Notes: generated by a model not told the origin, from the sequence alone. Numbered from the stretch's first letter, positions 18,807 through 28,335 are shown. The stretch is DNA of 64,000 nt from Tabrizicola sp. (GCF_022842145.1 NZ_JALHQD010000001.1:901701-965700), one strand, 5' to 3'. Program-made: numbers and translations.

Positions 18807-21224
18807 ATGAAGTTCACCCTGTCCTGGCTGAAAGATCACCTCGACACCGAGGCCACGGTTGACGCGCTGGCCGAGGCGCTGACCGACCTTGGCCTTGAAG
18901 TCGAAGGCATCGAGGACCCCACCGCACAGCTGGGCGCCTTCCGCATTTGCCGTGTGATCGAAGCCGTGCAGCACCCCAACGCCGACCGCCTCCGCGTCTG
19001 CCGGGTGGAGACCTGGCCCGAGGGGCCGCAAGGCCGGTCCGAGGAAATCCAGGTCGTCTGCGGCGCGCCCAATGCCAAGACCGGCCTCGTCGGCGTCTTC
19101 GCCCCGCCCGGCACCCATGTGCCCGGCACCGGCGTCGATCTGAAACCCGGCAACATCCGCGGTGTGGATTCCAACGGGATGCTCTGCTCCGAACGCGAGC
19201 TGATGCTGTCGGACAATCACGACGGCATCATCGAATTGCCGGCTGACGCGCCCTTGGGTGTCCGCTACATCGACTGGAAGGGCCTGAACGACCCGGTGGT
19301 CGAGATCAAGGTCACCCCCAACCGTCCCGACGCGCTGGGCATCCACGGCATCGCCCGCGACTTGGCGGCTCGTGGCATGGGCACCTTGAAACCCATCTCC
19401 GCCACGCCGATCACCGGCAGCTTCCCCACCCCCATCGGCATCCACATCGCCCCCGAACTGAAAGCCAAAGGCTGCCCCCATTTCGCCGGTCGCCTGATCC
19501 GCGGCGTGAAGAACGGCGCCTCGCCCGACTGGATGCAGGCGCGGCTGAAGGCCATCGGGCTGCGGCCGATCTCGGCCTTGGTGGACATCACCAACTACTT
19601 CACCTTTGGGTTGAACCGTCCGCTGCACGTCTTCGACGCCGCAAAGGTGAAGGGCGACCTGCAGATCCGCCCCGCGAAGGACGGAGAGACCCTGCTGGCG
19701 CTGGACGGCAAGACCTATACCCTGACCCCCGGCCAGATGGTCATCAGTGACGACCACGGCCCGGAATCCCTCGCCGGGATCATGGGCGGCGAGGCGTCGG
19801 GCTGCACGCCCGAGACGACCGACGTCTTCCTGGAAAGCGCCTACTGGGACCCGATCACCATCGCCGCTACTGGGCGCGCGCTGAAGATCAACTCCGACGC
19901 CCGCTACCGGTTCGAGCGTGGCGTGGACCCTGCCTTCACCCTGCCCGGCCTGGAACTCGCAACGCAGATGATCCTCGATCTTTGCGGCGGCGAGGCGGGG
20001 ACCGTCGTTCAGGACGGCGCGCCCATCGACCCGACCCGGACCTACCAGTTGAACCCCGCCCGGGTGATCAGCCTGGTCGGCATGGATATCCCCGAGGCCA
20101 GCCAGCGCGCCACGCTGGAGGCGCTCGGCTTCACCCTGAACGGCAACGATGTGACCCCGCCCACCTGGCGTCCCGACATCCTGGGCGACGCCGACCTGAT
20201 CGAGGAAGTCGCCCGCATCGCCAGCCTGACCAAGCTGCAAGGCGCGCCGATGGCCCGGCAGCTTCCCGGAGTGCCGCGCCCGATCCTGACGGCGCTGCAG
20301 GTTCGCGAACGCACCGCCCGCCGCACCATCGCGGCCTTGGGCTACAACGAAGCCGTCACCTACAGCTTCATCGACGCCAAATCCGCAGCCCTGTTCGGCG
20401 GCGGCTCCGATGCGGTCCGCGTCGAAAACCCGATCTCGTCCGAGATGACGCACCTGCGTCCCGACCTCCTGCCCGGCCTGCTGGCGGCTGCGGCACGAAA
20501 TCAGGCGCGCGGCTTCATGGACCTGTCGCTCTTCGAAATCGGCCCCGCCTTCCAGGGGGGCGAACCCGGCGACCAGCACCTGCAAGCCGCGGGCCTTCTG
20601 GTGGGGGCCGCCGCCCAGCGCGACCCGCATGGCAGCCGCCGGATGGTCGACGTCTTCGACGCCAAGGCGGATGCCGAGGCGGTGCTCGCGGCGTTGGGCG
20701 CACCGGCCAGAAACCAGATCACCCGCAAGGTTGCGGACTGGTGGCACCCCGGCCGCTCGGGCGTGATCGGACTTGGGCCGAACACCCTTGCGACCTTCGG
20801 CGAGGTTCACCCGCGCATCCTGCAGGCGATGGACGTCAAGGGCCCCGCCGTGGCCTTCACCATCCTGATCGCCAACGTCCCGGCGCCGAAAGTGAAGACC
20901 CCCACCCGCCCGGCGCTGGCCATCAGCGACCTGCAAGCGGTGGACCGCGACTTTGCCTTCGTGGTGGACGCCAAGGTCGAAGCCCTGACCGCCGTCAACG
21001 CCGCCATTGGTGCCGACAAGGCGCTGATCGAAAGCGTCCGCGTCTTCGACCAGTTCACCGGCGACAAGGCCGAGGCACAAATGGGCACGGCCAAGAAGTC
21101 CATCGCGCTCACCGTTCGCCTGCAACCGCAGGACAAGACGCTGACCGAAGCCGAAATCGAAGCCGTGTCGGCAAAGATCATCGAGAAGGTCACGAAGGCG
21201 ACAGGCGGCGGCCTGCGGACTTGA
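18807..21224 (+). CDS. pheT: Phenylalanine--tRNA ligase beta subunit
   Basis: 805 aa; MKFTLSWLKDHLDTEATVDALAEALTDLGLEVEGIED; tRNA-binding domain; C-terminal FDX-ACB. Confidence 0.97.
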   Translation: MKFTLSWLKDHLDTEATVDALAEALTDLGLEVEGIEDPTAQLGAFRICRVIEAVQHPNADRLRVCRVETWPEGPQGRSEEIQVVCGAPNAKTGLVGVFAPPGTHVPGTGVDLKPGNIRGVDSNGMLCSERELMLSDNHDGIIELPADAPLGVRYIDWKGLNDPVVEIKVTPNRPDALGIHGIARDLAARGMGTLKPISATPITGSFPTPIGIHIAPELKAKGCPHFAGRLIRGVKNGASPDWMQARLKAIGLRPISALVDITNYFTFGLNRPLHVFDAAKVKGDLQIRPAKDGETLLALDGKTYTLTPGQMVISDDHGPESLAGIMGGEASGCTPETTDVFLESAYWDPITIAATGRALKINSDARYRFERGVDPAFTLPGLELATQMILDLCGGEAGTVVQDGAPIDPTRTYQLNPARVISLVGMDIPEASQRATLEALGFTLNGNDVTPPTWRPDILGDADLIEEVARIASLTKLQGAPMARQLPGVPRPILTALQVRERTARRTIAALGYNEAVTYSFIDAKSAALFGGGSDAVRVENPISSEMTHLRPDLLPGLLAAAARNQARGFMDLSLFEIGPAFQGGEPGDQHLQAAGLLVGAAAQRDPHGSRRMVDVFDAKADAEAVLAALGAPARNQITRKVADWWHPGRSGVIGLGPNTLATFGEVHPRILQAMDVKGPAVAFTILIANVPAPKVKTPTRPALAISDLQAVDRDFAFVVDAKVEALTAVNAAIGADKALIESVRVFDQFTGDKAEAQMGTAKKSIALTVRLQPQDKTLTEAEIEAVSAKIIEKVTKATGGGLRT

Positions 21225-21300
21225 GACCGCTTACCGCGTGCCTTCGGCGCTCTTCGCTACCCTAGCGAGGAGCGCACGAAGTGCGACGACGAGCGGTATG

Positions 21301-21981
21301 TCATCTCTTCGACCGCCACGTTCCGAACCAGGCCCCGATCCGTCCGAAGAAACCGCGCGCTTCCTTGCGGGCGTTCTCGACCCGTTGGCCTGCGGCGTCG
21401 AACGTGTCGCCCACATCGGCCAAGGCCGGGTCGACCATCCGCTCGCGGAATTGCAGCCACATCTTGCGGATCATGACGGCGACGAACAGCAGGACGACCA
21501 GCAGGATGATGTTGACCCAAGGGATCAGCGTCACGTCCGGCCCTTCGACCGGGGTGATGTTCACGGCGTTGGGGAAGATCGAGAAGATCGGCAGCCGCCA
21601 ACCATAGTGCGTGATCGCCACCCATTGCGGGTTGGCCTTCTCGGACTTCAGGTTCTGCGCCTCGGCCTGCAGGGTGCTGCTGTCCCACTTGAAGTAGGGC
21701 GGCCAGAACCAGCCGGTATCCTCGTTGCGGTAGACCATCACGTGCTGGCCATCGGGGAAGACCGCGTCGATGAAGCGGATGTCGCGGATCGTGGCCGTCG
21801 TCTCGACCCCGGTCCCGGTGTCCTCGATCGAATAGAACATCCAGTTCCCGCCGATGGGCGTGTTCTTGTTGTAGGTGTTGATGATCTGCACCACATCACG
21901 CTGCGGCAGGGTGTAGTGCAGGAACAACCCGACGATCACCACCGCCAGAACCGCCAGGCCCCATTTGATCTTGGTCCACAT
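21301..21981 (-). CDS. DUF1523-like membrane-anchored protein (last gene of AAA+ operon)
   Basis: 226 aa MWTKIKWGLAVLAVVIVGLFLHYTLPQRDVVQIINTYNKNTPIGG; single operon with upstream genes. Confidence 0.78.
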   Translation of the reverse strand: MWTKIKWGLAVLAVVIVGLFLHYTLPQRDVVQIINTYNKNTPIGGNWMFYSIEDTGTGVETTATIRDIRFIDAVFPDGQHVMVYRNEDTGWFWPPYFKWDSSTLQAEAQNLKSEKANPQWVAITHYGWRLPIFSIFPNAVNITPVEGPDVTLIPWVNIILLVVLLFVAVMIRKMWLQFRERMVDPALADVGDTFDAAGQRVENARKEARGFFGRIGAWFGTWRSKR

Positions 21982-21993
21982 GGGTCAGCTCCT

Positions 21994-22272
21994 TCAGTAC
22001 CAGTTGATGTAGTAGATCGTCAGCGCAAACCCGATGGTCGGCAGGATATAGATAAGCCACAACAGGCGCTTTTTCAGCCCCTTGTCGTAATGAACCATCC
22101 CCGCTTCGATGAAGGCCCGGCGTTCTTCCGCCGTTTGCCCCTCACGTGCGGGGTCGGTGTCCCATTCCTTCTCCAGCTTTTCGCGCCGGACAGAACGCGA
22201 GTAGATGCCGGCGACGAAGTAGATGATCGTCAGCCCGATATACATGAAGAATGCTAGGCGCAGCCAACCCAT
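21994..22272 (-). CDS. Small two-TM hypothetical protein
   Basis: 92 aa, TM at both ends, directly abuts upstream ORF (22272/22273). Confidence 0.72.
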   Translation of the reverse strand: MGWLRLAFFMYIGLTIIYFVAGIYSRSVRREKLEKEWDTDPAREGQTAEERRAFIEAGMVHYDKGLKKRLLWLIYILPTIGFALTIYYINWY

Positions 22273-23625
22273 CTACCGTCTCCCACCCCAAGGACCCACG
22301 ACCGGGCGCGAGGGGCGGGGGCCCTCGGCCATCTGCGGGCGGTGCAACTCGTCCATGCTTGGCTCTGGCCCGAACAGCGCCGTCCGCGCGCCCTCACGGT
22401 CCACCTGATACTCCCGCGCCAGGAAGTCCGCCACGTAGGTCTTCTTCCGGTCGCTCCACGCCGCATACTGCGCGTAGAACAGCTCCTTGTGGACGATGAA
22501 CATCTGCCGGACGTCCATCGGCGAAAGTTCGGACAGCAGCATGTTCACCAAGTCGCGGTCCGCGCCTGCCTTGCCGCGCAGTGTATAGAAATACGCCGGA
22601 TGCTCTGACGTGATCTTTGGCCAGGGTCCCCCGGCCTCGACCCAGCGCAGCAGGGCCGCCAGCCCAAGGAACTCCTCCGGCAATGAGGAGCCCAGCTTGT
22701 AGGCCACCTTCCGAAGTTCCGTCCGCCGCGCATCGCCGATCTCGATCCCCAGCCGGTCGGCGGCATCGACAAGGATGAAGTCCATCTTCTGCCGCAGGAT
22801 CGCCGCCGCATCGGTACCCCGCGCCTGGACGATCGGTTCGGTCAGGTTGTTGCGGTCCAGCCAATCCGCGATCTGGTTGCGATGCGTCAGGTCCATCACC
22901 TGCGCTACCGGCACCTCGCCCAGCGACTTCCAGTCCAGCGTCGAGATCGCCGCCGGAAACCGCACGTCGCGGAAGATGTAGACCCCGCCGAAATGGCTGG
23001 TCCAGTAGTTCTGCTGCGCGAAGGTCATCGCCGGCAGGCTGATCGGCACCCGCGTCACGTCGCCGGTCTTCTTCGCCAGCCCGATCATCTCTGCCACCAG
23101 CACATCATCGCGCCAGCCGTCGGGTTCCTGCCGGAAGCGCTCGATCAGCTTCGCGAGCTTCCCCGCATCCGCCACATGCCCGCCAATCGTATCCGCCTCG
23201 ACCGTCACCTGCCGGATGTCGAACAGCTTGGCGGGCGTGTCGAACGCGTAGACCGAGTTCTGCAGCTCCCCCGCCACCGCATCCCGTGCCGTCAGCGCAA
23301 AGAGCTGCGCCTCGTTCTTCTCGATGAACTGCGTCAGGATCCCCCGGCTGGTGGAGAACTTGATGTTCAGCAAAGGCGCATCCTTCTGCGCCGTGGTCAG
23401 CAAGATGAACTGCCGGTTCGCCCCGTTGGGGTTGAGGTAGAGGTCATCCTTCAGCTCATCCCCGATCTCCGGCGAATAGCCCGACAGGTCGATGTGGAAA
23501 TCGTCGAGCTTCGTGGTCTTGCCCGTCAGATGCTTGAGCGCCCGGTTGTAGCGTTCGACAAGGGCGGGCGAGGAGACCTCGATCAGGTTCCCGAACATCA
23601 GGCCGCGTTGGATGAGGCGTTTCAT
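22273..23625 (-). CDS. Conserved hypothetical protein (possibly DUF6638 family; name from memory)
   Basis: 450 aa from MKRLIQRGLMFGNLIEVSSPALVERYNRALKHLTGKTT; ATGA overlap with the upstream 298-aa ORF. Confidence 0.8.
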   Translation of the reverse strand: MKRLIQRGLMFGNLIEVSSPALVERYNRALKHLTGKTTKLDDFHIDLSGYSPEIGDELKDDLYLNPNGANRQFILLTTAQKDAPLLNIKFSTSRGILTQFIEKNEAQLFALTARDAVAGELQNSVYAFDTPAKLFDIRQVTVEADTIGGHVADAGKLAKLIERFRQEPDGWRDDVLVAEMIGLAKKTGDVTRVPISLPAMTFAQQNYWTSHFGGVYIFRDVRFPAAISTLDWKSLGEVPVAQVMDLTHRNQIADWLDRNNLTEPIVQARGTDAAAILRQKMDFILVDAADRLGIEIGDARRTELRKVAYKLGSSLPEEFLGLAALLRWVEAGGPWPKITSEHPAYFYTLRGKAGADRDLVNMLLSELSPMDVRQMFIVHKELFYAQYAAWSDRKKTYVADFLAREYQVDREGARTALFGPEPSMDELHRPQMAEGPRPSRPVVGPWGGRR

Positions 23626-24518
23626 TTTGATCTTCGCCCACTTCTTTTCTTGAAGACAGTCAGCAACATCGTCACAGACTGAAGACATTCTCGAACGCGG
23701 AGTTCTTCAAGCTTGATCTCGTCCGCCTTCGATAAGTCATCTGATATTGCAACAATCTCTGCAAGCACGTCCCTAATTTCTTCGAGTTCGCTCGATCCCA
23801 CACACTTAATTGATGAAAGATTCTCTTTGCCCACAGTAGAAAAGAAGCCAAGAGCCATCGACGCATTCTTGCCGATTATTATGGGCAATTTTCCAATTTC
23901 GGCCTCGGAACGACTCATAAAGGGACAGTAGATGAGATACGATCCGTCAATGCTGTCATCTGAGCGTATCTTGTGGGCTGAAAGATTCTCAAAGTTCCGC
24001 CCACGTGGCCCAGCTATTCCAATTGTCTTCTTGTGCTCTTGAAAGCGTGCAATCAGAAGATCAAAGTATCTATGAAGTGTATTTGAAGCCTCAACATGTC
24101 TGCGAGTCCGCTGTTCATCCAAGAAGATCTCTCCTTGTAGCTGGAGAGCGTTCACTTGCGCAGCCTGCGCCTGGGCCATCTGTTCTGAGGCCTTGCGTTG
24201 TGCACTCAATTCTCGCCTAGTCATAGCAAGCTCACGACGCTGCAGGCGCAGCTCATTGCCTTGCATCAAGACCGTCACAATGATCCACAGGAAGGCTAAC
24301 GTTCCCGCAATTCCCGCAATCGTGTCCCCAATTTCGTTTGGCGACGCATTCCAGAAGGCTCGCCACCTTGGCAACTTGCTTTCGGCAACTTCTCCGAACG
24401 ACAACAGGATGACTAGGCCGAAGATTCCAATCGTCGCAAAGGTTCCAAATCGCAGGTATCCGTTCGTCGCTCGCCAGCGGGCGAGCAGGCGGAGGCCAGG
24501 TTTTGGTTTTCGGCTCAC
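23622..24518 (-). CDS. Membrane/coiled-coil protein, AbiC-like architecture, lower GC
   Basis: 298 aa (GTG start); 2 TM then ELRLQRRELAMTRRELSAQRKASEQMAQ coiled coil; visibly AT-richer than flanks; overlaps both neighbours by 4 bp. Confidence 0.72.
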   Translation of the reverse strand: MSRKPKPGLRLLARWRATNGYLRFGTFATIGIFGLVILLSFGEVAESKLPRWRAFWNASPNEIGDTIAGIAGTLAFLWIIVTVLMQGNELRLQRRELAMTRRELSAQRKASEQMAQAQAAQVNALQLQGEIFLDEQRTRRHVEASNTLHRYFDLLIARFQEHKKTIGIAGPRGRNFENLSAHKIRSDDSIDGSYLIYCPFMSRSEAEIGKLPIIIGKNASMALGFFSTVGKENLSSIKCVGSSELEEIRDVLAEIVAISDDLSKADEIKLEELRVRECLQSVTMLLTVFKKRSGRRSK

Positions 24519-24898
24519 CCCTTCCCCCCCTCATCCACCATCCGCATCCCGATCCGCCGGTTCATCTCCTGCGCCTTCACCAGCCAGACGAACCCCAGCA
24601 CCGGCCCCCACAACAGCGCGAACAAGGCCGAGCGGCCCAGGAAGAACCCCGCCCGCTCGACCGGAGCCGCCAGAATCCCCGCCATCACCCCGTCATTGAT
24701 CGCCGCATACAGCCCCACCGCCAGCACGGCCCCCACGACCAGAGCCACCACAGCCGTCTTCACCACCGCCCAGGCCAGCACCCGCTGCGACAGGCTCCCG
24801 CGCCCCGCGAACCACCCCGGCAGCAGCGCCACCAGCGCGCTCAGCCCCGCCAGTGGCAGGATGGAGTTCCACAGGGTCAGGCGAAGCGCCTCACTCAA
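24515..24898 (-). CDS. Multi-TM small membrane protein
   Basis: 127 aa, about 3-4 hydrophobic segments; ATGA overlap with AAA ATPase stop. Confidence 0.75.
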   Translation of the reverse strand: MSEALRLTLWNSILPLAGLSALVALLPGWFAGRGSLSQRVLAWAVVKTAVVALVVGAVLAVGLYAAINDGVMAGILAAPVERAGFFLGRSALFALLWGPVLGFVWLVKAQEMNRRIGMRMVDEGGKG

Positions 24899-26823
24899 CC
24901 CTTCCCCTCCAGATACCGCCGCTTCGCCTCTTCCGTCCGGCCAAAGTCACGCACCATCCCCTGAATGGCCACCTCGTCCGACTTGTCGGCATAGCGGAAC
25001 TCGCTGTCGGCGTAGCGGTTGATCTCCTGGATCACCATCTCGACCGAGATCGGCGTCATCAGCCCCCGGATCATCGCCAGCTTTTCGTCATAGGGCTTGA
25101 AGAGGAACAGGTCCGGCTGTTCCATCCACTCATCCGGCAGTTCAAAGTCCATCGCGCGGACCTTGACCGCATCGGTGATGTTCTTGATCGCCCGCCCGGT
25201 GAACCGCTCATCCGCCGTCTGGATCGCCTTCAGGTAGGCGCCGATCTTGGCGATGGTATCCAAGGGGCCGATGTCCTTGGCGACCTTCTCCCACACCGTC
25301 AGCAGCCCCGCCTCATGGGGCCGGGAGTGGCCTTCGAAGCTGGCGGCGACGGCCTTCTTGATCTCCTGCGCAGCGAACAGCTCATGGTCCCCGACCGGGA
25401 TCGCGTGGTTCTTGCCCAGAAGCAGCGAGAGGATGTCGATGTAATCCTCCTTCGACTGCGGCCCGTCGACCAGAAACCGCGCCCCGGCCCGCTGGCGCAA
25501 GGCGTCGTCTACGTTCTCGGGGTAGTTACTGAACATCCCGAAGGTGCAGTTCCCCCGCACCACCGTCCCCGCGCCGGCGAAGGCCTGCATGAAGACCGCC
25601 GTTACCTCTTGCTGGCCCGCGCTGGACTGCCGGTCCCCCCGCTTGCCCGCCACCTGGTCGATGTCGTCGATGGTGCCAAAGCCGATCACCGAGGGGTCCA
25701 GCACCGCGTCGATGAAGGCCTTCGCGTTCTGGCCGGACTTGCCCTGATAGCTGTCGATCTGGTCGATGCTGAAGTTCTGGTAGCGGAACGGATACCCCGC
25801 CACCTTGCAGTAATCATTGAGCAATCCCGCCATCATCTGGATCAGCGTGGTCTTCCCCGTCCCAGGCTTGCCATCCCCCATGAAGGTGAAGATGAACCCG
25901 CCCAGTTCCGCAAACGGGTTCAGCCGCCGTTCGAAATCATAGGCCATCAGCATCTTCGACAGTCGCAGCGACTGGTACTTGGCGATGTGGTTGCCCACCA
26001 CCTCATGCGGCTTCTTGAAGGCCATGGCGATCATGCCGCCCTTCGCCGCCTTGGCCGGCTTGAAGCCCGCAATGGTCAGCCCATCCGCCTCCACCTTCCA
26101 CGAGGCCCCCGTGAACACGGACACCCGCGCGCCATTCTCCGCCCGGATCTGCACCTTCTTCATCAGCGCCTCGGCAAAGGCCGACACCACCGCCACCAGC
26201 TTCACATCATCCGTCGCCAGCGCCCCGATGTCCTGATCCAGCTCCCACAAGACGCCCTGCAACGCCAGCGGGGCATTGTCGGTCAGAACCTCCTCCACCT
26301 CGCCCAGCTCGACGGTCGCGGTCCCGACATGCGGCGCGATCAGATAGGCCAGCGCATTGCCGAAGGTGAACAGCACCACCAGAGCTTCACCCGCCAGAAG
26401 CTCCCCGAACTCCCCGCGCCGCGGTTCCGGCACCCGCCCCTCCAGGTTCGCCCGCTTCAACTCCGCGAGCCCCGACTGGGCGGCGAACGTCTCCCCCATC
26501 GCCAGCGCAATCGCCAGCGACCGCCGCAAAGCATTCAGCACCGCCGCCTGCACCGGCGAGACCAGCCCGTCGCCAAGCCCCTCGACCCGCTCGGACAGCC
26601 GCACCCCACCCGGCCGCGCCGTCGACCGCGTCGCCATCCCCGGCACCGTCGACCGGAACGTCGGCCGTGTTCCCACGCCGGGAGACCGCTCCACTTGCGC
26701 CGCCACGACCAAAGGCTTCGCCAACCGCGGCGCATGATCGAAGCCCAGGACCATCCCCAGCGCCGCCTCGTACTGCGCCCGGATCGTCTCTTCCTTCAGC
26801 TCCATCGTGTCGCGCGTGCTCAT
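24895..26823 (-). CDS. AAA+ family ATPase
   Basis: Walker A GKPGTGKTT, Walker B VIGFGTIDDIDQ, sensor-1-like FGMFSNYPENVDDALRQRAGARF; start at MSTRDTMELKEE assumed (MKGFLPM upstream possible). Confidence 0.85.
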   Translation of the reverse strand: MSTRDTMELKEETIRAQYEAALGMVLGFDHAPRLAKPLVVAAQVERSPGVGTRPTFRSTVPGMATRSTARPGGVRLSERVEGLGDGLVSPVQAAVLNALRRSLAIALAMGETFAAQSGLAELKRANLEGRVPEPRRGEFGELLAGEALVVLFTFGNALAYLIAPHVGTATVELGEVEEVLTDNAPLALQGVLWELDQDIGALATDDVKLVAVVSAFAEALMKKVQIRAENGARVSVFTGASWKVEADGLTIAGFKPAKAAKGGMIAMAFKKPHEVVGNHIAKYQSLRLSKMLMAYDFERRLNPFAELGGFIFTFMGDGKPGTGKTTLIQMMAGLLNDYCKVAGYPFRYQNFSIDQIDSYQGKSGQNAKAFIDAVLDPSVIGFGTIDDIDQVAGKRGDRQSSAGQQEVTAVFMQAFAGAGTVVRGNCTFGMFSNYPENVDDALRQRAGARFLVDGPQSKEDYIDILSLLLGKNHAIPVGDHELFAAQEIKKAVAASFEGHSRPHEAGLLTVWEKVAKDIGPLDTIAKIGAYLKAIQTADERFTGRAIKNITDAVKVRAMDFELPDEWMEQPDLFLFKPYDEKLAMIRGLMTPISVEMVIQEINRYADSEFRYADKSDEVAIQGMVRDFGRTEEAKRRYLEGKG

Positions 26824-26830
26824 CGGCAAA

Positions 26831-26883
26831 AACCCTTTCATCTGTCCACAAATATCCCGGGGGTCCGGGGGCTGGCCCCCGGG
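26831..26883 (-). repeat. Partial repeat copy plus GC-rich hairpin in the only gap of the AAA+ operon
   Basis: Reverse complement CCCGGGATATTTGTGGACAGATGAAAGGGTT; adjacent hairpin CCGGGGG-CTGG-CCCCCGG (26866-26883). Confidence 0.65.
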
Positions 26884-26894
26884 GGGTCCGCAAA

Positions 26895-28022
26895 TCACAA
26901 CGTCGGAATAAGCCGCCCCCCGGCCCCGACGACAAACTTCCGCAACCCCTGCAACCCCTTGGGGTCCTGCTCGACCAGAACCTGATAGGGCTTCTCCGGC
27001 AGGATGATCATCCGGTCCTGCCGCGTAGCCCCCAGTTCCGCCCCGGCCACCGCGTCCAGCTTGTAGACCTGCCGCCCGACAGTGGAGAACCAGCCGTCCT
27101 TCACCTCTTCCTCGCGGTCGCTGATCAGATCCTCGACCGTCCAGACCAGCGCCCAATCCTCGCCTTCGGGGGCCTTCGCGCCCTCCAGCACCTTGGAAAT
27201 CGGCCCCGATTGCAGCGTGAAGCTGGCAGAATACATCGGCCCCAGGATGATCCGCCGCAGCCGTTTCGGGTGCAGGTCGGCGAAGTCCTTGTCGAACCCC
27301 GTCGCGATGGTCAAAAGCTTCAACCCGCCCACCGACTGCGCCATCAGCGCGGCCTGCGCTTGCGGCCAGCGGTAGGCGTCATTCAGGATCGGCCGTTTGC
27401 CGCTGTCCTCCAGGTCCATGAGGTACACCACCGGCAGGTTGACCTGAGTGTCCCAGACCGCCCAATGCACCAGGAAATGCCGCCGCTCGCCCAGATCCTC
27501 GATCCACTGCGCATCGGGGTCGTTCCTGGCCCAGAACATGCCCCCCGCGGCCAAGGCCTCATAGTAGTACCGCTGCGACAGCGCGAACTGCAGCGCCGTT
27601 GGGATCGTCTGGTCGCCGACGATCTGCCGCACCATCCGGTCCTTCAGCTCGGCTTCCGAGGGCATCCCGGCCAGATGCTTCTCGGCCTGCTGGGCATCGA
27701 CCGCCATGGTCATCAGTTCCTGCGCGACCGGAAACCCGCTTTCATGCCGGTCGATGGTCAGCCGAGGCGCCGTCTCTCCCCGCCCGGTCATCAGGTACTT
27801 GTGCGACAGCGCCCGGAAGGTCCCAGCGACGGCGGTCAGATACCGCCCCAGCACCCGAGCCTCGGTCCGGCTCAGCCGCCCCTCCGCCTCCATCTCCGCC
27901 GCTACCCGGCCCAGATGCCCGGTGATCCGGACGAACTTGGCAAAGTAGCGCCGCGCGACGAGCGTGTCGTAAAGCTCGTGATGGTCCGAGGTGAGGACGT
28001 CTTTGACGGTGGGGTCAGCCAT
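26895..28022 (-). CDS. Uncharacterised protein of the AAA+ operon
   Basis: 375 aa MADPTVKDVLTSDHHELYDTLVARRYFAKFVRITGHLGRVAAEMEAEG; 8-bp overlap with upstream ORF; no family recognised. Confidence 0.78.
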   Translation of the reverse strand: MADPTVKDVLTSDHHELYDTLVARRYFAKFVRITGHLGRVAAEMEAEGRLSRTEARVLGRYLTAVAGTFRALSHKYLMTGRGETAPRLTIDRHESGFPVAQELMTMAVDAQQAEKHLAGMPSEAELKDRMVRQIVGDQTIPTALQFALSQRYYYEALAAGGMFWARNDPDAQWIEDLGERRHFLVHWAVWDTQVNLPVVYLMDLEDSGKRPILNDAYRWPQAQAALMAQSVGGLKLLTIATGFDKDFADLHPKRLRRIILGPMYSASFTLQSGPISKVLEGAKAPEGEDWALVWTVEDLISDREEEVKDGWFSTVGRQVYKLDAVAGAELGATRQDRMIILPEKPYQVLVEQDPKGLQGLRKFVVGAGGRLIPTL

Positions 28023-28335
28023 CGCGGTTGCGACCTTCGGGGTCTAGCCAGAGAAAAAGTGACATCGGACCTAGGGCCATTTGCCTCCGGTATCGGTCGT
28101 TGCCTTCAAGGAGACGATGATAGAACGCCTTTTGCACGGGTCGCATGAGCCCACCAAACAGCAGCAGAACACACCCAAAGAAGGCAAGCGCGATGCAGAT
28201 GTTTGCTGCAATCATGCCCAAGTCTTTCCTGCCGTTCTCGGTCAACAGATAGATGGCTCCAAACATGAGACCCGCAAGGAGCAACAAGATTGCTCCCCAC
28301 TTCCTGCTCCACCGAGTTTGATCGCTAAAGGTCAC
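28015..28335 (-). CDS. Small membrane protein, lower GC
   Basis: 106 aa, 2 TM (WGAILLLLAGLMFGAIYLL; IALAFFGCVLLLFGGLM); overlaps both neighbours. Confidence 0.7.
   Translation of the reverse strand: MTFSDQTRWSRKWGAILLLLAGLMFGAIYLLTENGRKDLGMIAANICIALAFFGCVLLLFGGLMRPVQKAFYHRLLEGNDRYRRQMALGPMSLFLWLDPEGRNRDG

Noticed and set aside
17946-21125. 1059-aa minus-strand ORF
   Set aside because: Antisense shadow of pheT and the DUF1624-like gene; composition biased (G/D/R/H) and no recognisable domain
24853-26985. 710-aa plus-strand ORF over the AAA ATPase
   Set aside because: Antisense high-GC shadow, rich in R/H/P/Q; the opposite frame has Walker motifs
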